From Lachnospiraceae bacterium (GTDB lineage Bacteria > Bacillota > Clostridia > Lachnospirales > Lachnospiraceae), in NCBI GenBank assembly GCA_021153325.1, contig JAGKTQ010000053.1, forward strand, positions 1-7,154: a stretch of 7,154 nt of DNA, given 5' to 3'. Below the pieces are notes generated by a model, which was not told the origin of the DNA, searched no databases, and was given only the letters and a program-made list of their open reading frames with translations. Shown piece after piece: positions 1 to 5,364 of the stretch (positions are counted from its first letter, which is position 1; every line of letters starts with the position of its first letter). The position numbers and the translations under genes are program-made.

Positions 1-570
1 GCTTATGTGAATGTAAATGAGGATAAGGATTTACCAGCGCTTCCGGGTGGACCTCCGCTATTGCGGGAACACAGGTTGTATCAGGCAGATTTTTTAATGC
101 GGTTTTATGGGTTTGAGGCAGGAGAACTTTTGAGTGAGGAACGCCCTAATTTTAATGTCTTTTTAGACCCAAAGGCGGATTGGGCAGTGCGGCATCTGGA
201 GTTATTCCCAGTAGAGATAAATCGTGCCGATTATAATACTTTGCTGCGAGTGCCGGGGATTGGCGTAAAAAGTGCAAAGCGTATCGTACAGGCAAGAAGG
301 AATGGAAAGCTTGGATTTGATGAATTGAGGAAGATTGGTGTCGTACTAAAAAGAGCCCTTTATTTTATTACATGTGAAGGAAAAATGATGTACCGCACAA
401 AGTTAGAAGAAGATTATATTGTAAGAAATCTGACTTATGTAAAAGAAAAGTTACCTGTAGAAGTGGGTGCTGTGCGCTATGAACAGCTGAATCTGTTTGA
501 CATGGTAAAGGATACAGAGCTGACCTATCGAGAGGTACAAAAAGTAGATACAAAGGTGTTATATGGGTAA
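1..570 (+). CDS. Putative DNA modification/repair radical SAM protein (TIGR03916-type), C-terminal part only
   Basis: The reading frame is open from base 1 and ends in TAA at 568-570. The 5' part, with the radical SAM CxxxCxxC cluster, lies outside the window, so about 189 C-terminal residues are visible. The call rests on two things. The first is the block PPLLREHRLYQADFLMRFYG with its following segment (about residues 18-44), typical of this family's C-terminal half. The second is a helix-hairpin-helix DNA-binding motif around residues 81-96 (VPGIGVKSAKRIV), which fits a protein acting on DNA. The family is known mainly from its conserved linkage to a DUF4130/uracil-DNA-glycosylase-like partner, which is the next gene here. 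To my knowledge its substrate is not established. GTG at 7 is an internal codon, not the start. Residues after about 130 look lineage-specific. The following gene starts 87 bases downstream with no terminator between, so co-transcription is likely. Confidence 0.88.
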   Translation, partial: AYVNVNEDKDLPALPGGPPLLREHRLYQADFLMRFYGFEAGELLSEERPNFNVFLDPKADWAVRHLELFPVEINRADYNTLLRVPGIGVKSAKRIVQARRNGKLGFDELRKIGVVLKRALYFITCEGKMMYRTKLEEDYIVRNLTYVKEKLPVEVGAVRYEQLNLFDMVKDTELTYREVQKVDTKVLYG

Positions 571-645
571 AGATTTTTAGTTGTAAACTGCAAAAGAGAT
601 CATGTAGAAGAAAGCGTTGGAAAGCCGGGCAGAAATTTAAGAAAT

Positions 646-652
646 GGGGAAG
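646..652 (+). promoter_or_regulatory. Ribosome binding site of the DUF4130 gene
   Basis: GGGGAAG lies 5 bases before the ATG at 658 and supports that start. No convincing promoter is visible in the 87-base gap (571-657), so the gene probably depends on readthrough from the radical SAM gene. Confidence 0.6.
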
Positions 653-657
653 AGAAG

Positions 658-1431
658 ATGCAGGAAACCATATTAATATGCGAAGATTCTCTGGAAGGAA
701 TATTCACAGCAATCTACCAGACATATCTTTGGAAACTGGATAGAGAACAGGTATTTTTACAGATCGGGGAGGAAGGGAATCTTAGGTTGTTTGCCGAGTA
801 TAGGAATGTCGTGAGTGAACCTCAAAAAGCTGCCAAAGTAGCATCCACAATTATTCGGAAAATGGGAGAAGATGTTTATTGGGATATATGCTGTGTTTTG
901 GCATCTGAAGATACAAAAAAGGCACAGGCTGTTTATCGTACTGTTGTGACAGCACTGGATAAAAAACAATATCGTCAAATCTTTGCAAATGTAAAGGACG
1001 CGTACATTGTAAAGGCATTTGAGCTGGCGAGAAATGTAAAACGAGAGATGGATCATTTGTACGGATTTTTACGGTTTCAGGAATTAGAAAATGGAGTGCT
1101 TTATGCCAAAATTGGACCTAAAAATAATTTGGTCACTTTACTGATTCCACATTTTGCCAATCGTTATCCGAATGAAAATTTTATCATCCATGATGACATC
1201 AGACAGCTTTTTGTGCTACATCCAGCACAAAAAGAATGCGTTATTGTAACAGGAAACGAGGTTCAAAATTTCAGTCTTCCAGATAATTCAAAAGAAGAAA
1301 AATATTATCAATCACTCTTTGTTGAATTTTGTCATACTATAGCAATAAAAGAGCGAAAAAATCTTGCATTACAACAAAGCATGCTGCCGCTAAGATTCCA
1401 AGAATATATGGTCGAATTTGCAAAAAAATAA
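658..1431 (+). CDS. DUF4130 / TIGR03915-family putative DNA repair protein
   Basis: The product has 257 residues and is the usual genomic partner of the radical SAM protein encoded just upstream. Family features visible in the sequence are an N-terminal strand-helix start (ETILICEDSLEGIFTAIYQ), the central block HLYGFLRFQELENGVLYA (133-150), the HFANRYP...FIIHD block (165-179), and a C-terminal YYQSLF...IAIKERKNLALQQSMLP segment (216-244). In other bacteria this domain is fused to a UdgX-type uracil-DNA glycosylase domain. Here it stands alone and ends shortly after the domain, so no glycosylase catalytic module is present in this protein. The role is inferred to be DNA repair or modification together with the radical SAM protein; the biochemical activity is unknown to me. 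It is probably cytoplasmic, since no signal peptide or membrane segment is seen. Confidence is high in the family and low in the function. Confidence 0.87.
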   Translation: MQETILICEDSLEGIFTAIYQTYLWKLDREQVFLQIGEEGNLRLFAEYRNVVSEPQKAAKVASTIIRKMGEDVYWDICCVLASEDTKKAQAVYRTVVTALDKKQYRQIFANVKDAYIVKAFELARNVKREMDHLYGFLRFQELENGVLYAKIGPKNNLVTLLIPHFANRYPNENFIIHDDIRQLFVLHPAQKECVIVTGNEVQNFSLPDNSKEEKYYQSLFVEFCHTIAIKERKNLALQQSMLPLRFQEYMVEFAKK

Positions 1432-1440
1432 AAAAATGAA

Positions 1441-1449
1441 TTATTCACA
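1441..1449 (+). promoter_or_regulatory. Isolated DnaA-box-like 9-mer
   Basis: TTATTCACA matches the TTATNCACA DnaA-box consensus exactly and sits 10 bases after the DUF4130 stop codon. It is a single copy in AT-rich DNA, so it may be chance. Confidence 0.3.
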
Positions 1450-1578
1450 ACTTAACGGACTAAAGCAAGATAGTGCAAATTACACAAAACAAATTCAAAA
1501 AATGAATACAGACCATTATTTTTGACGATAATAGTCGAAATTAAGGAAAACAAAGAGAAAAAACGCGAAAAAATGGTC

Positions 1579-1606
1579 TTTACTTTGCCAAAAAATGGAG
1601 TATACT
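1579..1606 (+). promoter_or_regulatory. Sigma-A-type promoter of the HPr-like gene
   Basis: A -35 TTTACT (1579-1584) and a -10 TATACT (1601-1606) are separated by 16 bases in an otherwise AT-rich 253-base gap (1432-1684). Transcription would start near 1613, giving a leader of about 70 bases. An alternative, weaker pair is TTGCCA at 1585 with TATATT at 1606. The 7-bp inverted repeat GACCATT (1511-1517) / AATGGTC (1572-1578) ends directly at the -35. Confidence 0.6.
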
Positions 1607-1684
1607 ATATTAAGTGAAAAGTAATTTAGTTTTAAATTGCATAATTTTGTAATGTGTTTTGATTTATCTGAAAGGGTGATACAA

Positions 1685-1912
1685 ATGGTACAACGTAAAA
1701 TAAGATTAAGCGTAGATGAGGTAAAAGATTTTGTTGACACTGCGTGCAAATGTGATTTTGACATCGATATTGCTTATAACAGATATATTGTAGATGCAAA
1801 ATCCATTCTTGGTGTTTTCGGGCTGGACATGAGTAAGGTACTCACAGTTACTTATAATGGATATAATACAGAATTCGAACACTATTTAAATCATTTAGCA
1901 ATTGCTTGTTAA
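1685..1912 (+). CDS. HPr-family (PTS phosphocarrier-like) protein lacking the active-site histidine
   Basis: The product has 75 residues, close to the usual HPr length. The C-terminal two thirds fit the HPr fold. VDAKSILGVFGLDMSKVLTV (36-55) matches the HPr segment around the regulatory Ser46 (NAKSIMGVMSL), with Ser40 in that place, followed by YNGYNTEFEHYL for the last helix. The N-terminal GLHARPA motif with the phosphorylated His15 is absent; the region reads KIRLSVDEVKDFV. It therefore cannot act as a classical PTS phosphocarrier, and a regulatory role is inferred. ATG 1685 was chosen because AGGGTGA (1673-1679) lies 5 bases upstream. An in-frame ATG at 1637 would add 16 residues but has no ribosome binding site and lies only about 25 bases from the predicted transcription start. 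The gene is monocistronic, with its own promoter and terminator. The protein ends in cysteine (Cys21, Cys23 and Cys75 are present). Confidence 0.82.
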   Translation: MVQRKIRLSVDEVKDFVDTACKCDFDIDIAYNRYIVDAKSILGVFGLDMSKVLTVTYNGYNTEFEHYLNHLAIAC

Positions 1913-1957
1913 GAAAAATAGTTTCATAATCATATAAAATGAATACCTCAATGTGAA

Positions 1958-1986
1958 TTGACTCCCTATCGTAGATAGCGTACTAT
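1958..1986 (+). promoter_or_regulatory. Candidate promoter of the nuclease-helicase gene, inside the upstream terminator
   Basis: TTGACT (1958-1963) and TACTAT (1981-1986) are separated by exactly 17 bases. They match the sigma-A consensus at 5 of 6 and 4 of 6 positions. Transcription would begin near 1993, within the 3' arm of the terminator hairpin, about 60 bases before the helicase ATG. No better promoter is visible in the 141-base gap. Confidence 0.45.
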
Positions 1987-2004
1987 CTTAGTAGGGAGTT
2001 TTTT
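1961..2004 (+). terminator. Rho-independent terminator of the HPr-like gene
   Basis: The outer stem ACTCCCTA (1961-1968) / TAGGGAGT (1992-1999) is perfect over 8 bp. It is extended by an inner stem AGATAG (1973-1978) / CTATCT (1983-1988) with a CGTA loop, and a run of five T follows the outer arm (2000-2004 after T1999). The hairpin begins 48 bases after the stop codon at 1912. Confidence 0.85.
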
Positions 2005-2042
2005 CTTTATTTAAGAACAAGGTGACAACATGTCCAACTGAT

Positions 2043-2048
2043 GGAGGA
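2043..2048 (+). promoter_or_regulatory. Ribosome binding site of the nuclease-helicase gene
   Basis: GGAGGA, 5 bases before ATG 2054, fixes the start. A second Shine-Dalgarno-like AAGGTGA (2019-2025) lies just upstream and faces a three-codon open frame (ATG 2030, stop TGA 2039-2041). Confidence 0.75.
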
Positions 2049-2053
2049 ACAGT

Positions 2054-4471
2054 ATGGAGATTAAAGTATCGGTTCGTAATCTGGTGGAATTTATATTGCG
2101 TTCCGGCGATATTGACAATAGAAGAACGACTGCGTCCGATAATGCTATGGCAGAAGGAAGCCGCATCCATCGCATGATACAAAGAAGGATGGGGGCAGAT
2201 TACCATGCTGAGGTAGTATTAAGCTACGTTTTTGAGGAGGAAAATTATCGGATCGTTATTGAGGGCAGAGCGGATGGGATTATTATAGACTCCAAAGATA
2301 CAACGAATGTAACGATTGATGAGATAAAAGGAACGTATCGGGATCTGAGTAAAATGAAAGGTCCGGTTGGGGTACATTTGGCGCAGGCAAAATGCTATGC
2401 TTTTATGTATGCAAAAAAGAAAGAACTTGAGAAGATCAAAGTAAGGATGACATATTGTCAGATGGATACGGAAGAAATTCGTTATTTTGAAGAGGAATAT
2501 CGTTTTCAGGAATTAAATGACTGGTTTAGTGAAGTTTTAACGCAGTATAAAAAATGGGCGGATTTTCAATCAAAATGGCGTGAAATGCGACAGACATCTA
2601 TTAAAAAAGTAGAGTTTCCATTCCCTTATCGGGAGGGACAGAAGGATTTGGTCACATACGTTTATAGAACTATTTATCATAAGAGGAAGCTGTTCATTGA
2701 AGCACCTACCGGAGTAGGTAAGACGATTTCCACAGTGTTTCCAAGCGTAAAGGCTGTGGGAGAAGGCATGGGAGACAAAATTTTTTATCTGACAGCCAAG
2801 ACGATCACAAGGACGGTCGCAGAGGAGGCTTTTTCTATTTTGCGTAAGCAGGGATTAAAGTGCAAGACAGTGATCCTTACCGCAAAAGAAAAGATCTGTT
2901 TTATGGAAGAGGCGAATTGTAATCCTGAGTATTGTCCGTATGCCAAAGGACATTATGACAGAATTAATGATGCTATGTATGAACTTTTGGTAAATGAGGA
3001 CAGCTTTAGCAGAGAAAAAATAGAGGAATATGCAGCAAAGCATCGAGTATGTCCGTTTGAGATGTGTTTGGATATGAGTCTGTTTTCGGATGCCATTATA
3101 GGTGACTACAATTATGTATTTGATCCGCATGTGTATTTAAGACGCTTTTTTGGAGAAGGGGTACAGGGAGATTATATCTTTTTAATTGATGAAGCACACA
3201 ACCTGGTAGAACGAGGCAGAGAAATGTACAGTGCTGTTTTGGTGAAAGAGGATTTCCTTGCATTAAAAAAGATTGTGAAGCCGTATGCTGCCAAAATGGA
3301 AAAACAACTGGAAAAATGCAACAAAGAGCTGCTTGCTTTAAAGCGAGAGTGCGAGAACTATAAAATTGTGGAATATATTGCACCTTTTGTTATGGCTTTG
3401 AACCGGCTGGTCTCCACTATGGAGCAGTTTTTAGAAGAACACGAAGACAGTCCGGTGAAGGATGATATTTTGGAATTGTATTTTCAGATTACGCACTTTT
3501 TCGACATTTATGAGCGTATGGATGAAAATTATGTGGCATATACCGAAAATGAGTCAGATGGCAGTTTTATTCTGAAACTGTTCTGCATGAATCCAAGAGT
3601 CAATTTAGCAGAATGTATGGCGAGAGCAAGAAGCAGTATCTTGTTTTCGGCAACGTTTCTTCCGATTCAATATTACAAAAATCTGCTAGGCGGTATGCCA
3701 GAGGATTATGAGGCTTATGCAAAGTCTGTTTTTGATGAAGAGAAGAGAGCACTTTATATTGGAAGTGATGTAACGAGTAAGTACACGCGCCGTTCGGAAA
3801 TCGAATATCGTAATATTGCAGCATACATCCATGAAATTGTGCGGAATCGACATGGAAATTATATGGTCTTCTTACCTTCCCATGTATTTTTGAATGAGGT
3901 GTATGAGGCATACAGGAATTATTTCTGCGATGAAAGTCAGATAGAATGTATCGTTCAGGATGATCATATGAACGAAAAAGAGAGAGAAGAGTTTTTGAAC
4001 CGTTTTCGGGAAGGCGGGAGCAGAGAGAATGAAACGCTAGATCTGGAAAATCTGATTCAGATGGATATTGAATATGATGAAGATAAGACATTGCTTGGCT
4101 TCTGTGTGATGGGAGGCATTTTTAGTGAAGGCATTGATTTAAAGAATGATAGTCTGATTGGAGCTATTATCGTAGGAACGGGGCTTCCGCAAGTATGTAA
4201 TGAACGGGAAATTTTGAAGGATTTCTTTCATGGCATGGGAGAAAATGGTTTTAATTATGCATATCGTTATCCGGGAATGAACAAAGTATTGCAGGCAGCA
4301 GGGCGTGTCATTAGAACGGCAGATGATGTAGGAATTGTAGCTCTTTTGGATGAGCGTTTTTTGGAGCCAGCATATCAAAAAATGTTCCCACGGGAATGGG
4401 AACATTTTGAAGTGTTGGGTATTGATCAAATAGCAAAGCGCGTAGAAAAATTTTGGAATGACTGGCTGTAA
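2054..4471 (+). CDS. PD-(D/E)XK nuclease-Fe-S helicase fusion (XPD/DinG-like ATP-dependent DNA helicase)
   Basis: The product has 805 residues. Residues 1 to about 170 form a RecB/Cas4-like PD-(D/E)XK nuclease domain: His39 in GSRIHRMIQ, Asp74 in GRADGI, Glu90-x-Lys92 in DEIKG, and Gln111...Tyr115 in QAKCY. This is a complete motif set. From about 187 on it is a superfamily 2 XPD/Rad3 helicase. It has Walker A APTGVGKT (217-224), motif Ia YLTAKT, DEAH (379-382), FSATF (531-535), GIFSEGIDL (688-696) and motif VI QAAGRVIRT (747-755). Cys282, Cys289, Cys294 and Cys333, between motif Ia and DEAH, sit where XPD-type helicases bind a 4Fe-4S cluster. In XPD relatives this architecture gives 5'-to-3' ATP-driven DNA unwinding; the nuclease domain suggests coupled cutting. 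A repair role is inferred. The start is set by GGAGGA at 2043. Only 14 bases separate its stop from the convergent nfo stop. Near the 3' end a perfect 12-bp hairpin lies inside the coding sequence (4379-4408). Confidence 0.92.
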   Translation: MEIKVSVRNLVEFILRSGDIDNRRTTASDNAMAEGSRIHRMIQRRMGADYHAEVVLSYVFEEENYRIVIEGRADGIIIDSKDTTNVTIDEIKGTYRDLSKMKGPVGVHLAQAKCYAFMYAKKKELEKIKVRMTYCQMDTEEIRYFEEEYRFQELNDWFSEVLTQYKKWADFQSKWREMRQTSIKKVEFPFPYREGQKDLVTYVYRTIYHKRKLFIEAPTGVGKTISTVFPSVKAVGEGMGDKIFYLTAKTITRTVAEEAFSILRKQGLKCKTVILTAKEKICFMEEANCNPEYCPYAKGHYDRINDAMYELLVNEDSFSREKIEEYAAKHRVCPFEMCLDMSLFSDAIIGDYNYVFDPHVYLRRFFGEGVQGDYIFLIDEAHNLVERGREMYSAVLVKEDFLALKKIVKPYAAKMEKQLEKCNKELLALKRECENYKIVEYIAPFVMALNRLVSTMEQFLEEHEDSPVKDDILELYFQITHFFDIYERMDENYVAYTENESDGSFILKLFCMNPRVNLAECMARARSSILFSATFLPIQYYKNLLGGMPEDYEAYAKSVFDEEKRALYIGSDVTSKYTRRSEIEYRNIAAYIHEIVRNRHGNYMVFLPSHVFLNEVYEAYRNYFCDESQIECIVQDDHMNEKEREEFLNRFREGGSRENETLDLENLIQMDIEYDEDKTLLGFCVMGGIFSEGIDLKNDSLIGAIIVGTGLPQVCNEREILKDFFHGMGENGFNYAYRYPGMNKVLQAAGRVIRTADDVGIVALLDERFLEPAYQKMFPREWEHFEVLGIDQIAKRVEKFWNDWL
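4379..4408 (+). repeat. Perfect 12-bp inverted repeat inside the helicase gene
   Basis: AAAATGTTCCCA (4379-4390) and TGGGAACATTTT (4397-4408) are exact reverse complements with a 6-base loop CGGGAA. The right arm ends in TTTT, giving a terminator-like shape 61 bases before the helicase stop TAA (4469-4471). A competing inner palindrome TTCCC-AC-GGGAA is also possible. Confidence 0.75.
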
Positions 4472-4473
4472 TG

Positions 4474-4497
4474 CAGGCATCTTATTTAAGGTGCCTG
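4474..4497. terminator. Hairpin shared by the convergent helicase and nfo 3' ends
   Basis: CAGGCATCTT (4474-4483) pairs with AAGGTGCCTG (4488-4497) around an ATTT loop, a 10-bp stem with one G-U pair. It lies across the last codons of nfo and directly after the helicase stop. The T-tract is weak on the plus strand (TCTT) and absent on the minus strand, so termination is possible but not certain. Confidence 0.5.
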
Positions 4498-5352
4498 TCT
4501 TAGCAACGCAATTTCTTCTTTATAAGGTGCTACTTTGCTTCCGTCTTCTAAAGTAATGTACGGTGTTTCCAAAATTTTTGGAACATTTACAAATTCAGGG
4601 AGATGAACGATTCTCCGAAGTGTATCAAGTCCAATGAAGCCATCACCAATATTAGCATGGCGGTCTTTGTTTGCACCGAGTGAATTTTTGCTGTCATTAA
4701 TATGAATGGCAGCAATTTGATCTAAGCCTAAGACTTTATCAAATTGCGTTAAAACTCCGTCCAAGTCATTTACAATATCATAACCCGCATCGTTTACATG
4801 ACAGGAGTCAAAGCAGACACGCAGCTTGTCATTGTCATGCACGCCATCGTAGATGGCAGCAAGTTCTTCGAAGGAACGACCAAGCTCAGAACCTTTTCCA
4901 GCCATAGTTTCCAATGCGATCACACAATTCATATCTTTTGTAATAACTTCATTTAAACCTTCAATAATTTTTTTGATTCCAACCTCTTCTCCAGCGCCTA
5001 CATGAGAACCAGGGTGTAATACGAGAACCGGGCTGCCACAAGCATCTGTACGGGTAATTTCTACGGAAAGAAAATCAACAGCAAGTTTGTAGGTTTCCGG
5101 ATTTACCGTATTCGCAAGATTAATGATATAAGGTGCATGTACAATGAAGGTGGAAATGTCATGTTCCTTCATGAGTTTTTGGGCTGCCTCAATGTTTAAT
5201 TCGCTTATGTCTTTGCGTCGTGTATTCTGGGGAGCACCGGTGTAAAACATAAAGGTATTGGCATCATAAGAGAGAGCTTCCTTTACAGAGCCAAGGAGCA
5301 TTTCTTTGCCACTCATGCTTACGTGGGAGCCAAGCAAAATTTTTGATTCCAT
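4486..5352 (-). CDS. nfo: Endonuclease IV (AP endonuclease, deoxyribonuclease IV)
   Basis: The product has 288 residues, the normal length for the family. Endonuclease IV cuts the DNA backbone 5' to abasic sites in base excision repair using a three-zinc centre. All nine metal ligands known from E. coli Nfo are present: His72 (VHAPY), His113 (LHPGS), Glu148 (LETMAGKG), Asp182 and His185 (FDSCH), His217 (IHINDSK), Asp230 and His232 (KDRHANIG), and Glu262 (LETP). The chosen start is the ATG at 5352-5350 (MESKILLGSH), with GAAAGG at 5364-5359 six bases upstream. An ATG two codons earlier directly abuts that site, and longer in-frame starts run back into the amylase gene. The amylase stop (5366-5364) is 11 bases upstream, and the ribosome binding site touches it, so translation is probably coupled and the gene probably shares the amylase promoter. 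It converges on the nuclease-helicase gene. Confidence 0.96.
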   Translation of the reverse strand: MESKILLGSHVSMSGKEMLLGSVKEALSYDANTFMFYTGAPQNTRRKDISELNIEAAQKLMKEHDISTFIVHAPYIINLANTVNPETYKLAVDFLSVEITRTDACGSPVLVLHPGSHVGAGEEVGIKKIIEGLNEVITKDMNCVIALETMAGKGSELGRSFEELAAIYDGVHDNDKLRVCFDSCHVNDAGYDIVNDLDGVLTQFDKVLGLDQIAAIHINDSKNSLGANKDRHANIGDGFIGLDTLRRIVHLPEFVNVPKILETPYITLEDGSKVAPYKEEIALLRQAP

Positions 5353-5358
5353 AATCAT

Positions 5359-5364
5359 CCTTTC
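5359..5364 (-). promoter_or_regulatory. Ribosome binding site of nfo
   Basis: GAAAGG on the minus strand, 6 bases before the ATG at 5352, shares one base with the upstream amylase stop codon TAG. It decides between the two possible starts (5358 and 5352) in favour of 5352. Confidence 0.65.

Noticed and set aside
1637..1684. 16-residue extension of the HPr-like protein from ATG 1637
   Set aside because: There is no ribosome binding site before 1637, it lies very close to the predicted transcription start, and the HPr-like homology begins after the ATG at 1685.
1961..2004. Riboswitch or attenuator controlling the helicase gene
   Set aside because: The hairpin is a simple terminator close after the HPr-like gene, with no conserved aptamer or competing antiterminator visible.
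2054..2566. Cas4, implying a CRISPR locus
   Set aside because: The domain has the RecB-like nuclease motifs but not the four Cas4 cluster cysteines. It is fused to an XPD helicase, and no cas genes or repeat-spacer array occur in the window.
3600..4091. 163-codon open frame antisense to the helicase gene
   Set aside because: It lies wholly opposite a well-supported helicase frame with clear motifs, has a low-complexity His/Ser/Leu-rich composition, and resembles no family I recognise. The same holds for the other antisense frames in the window.
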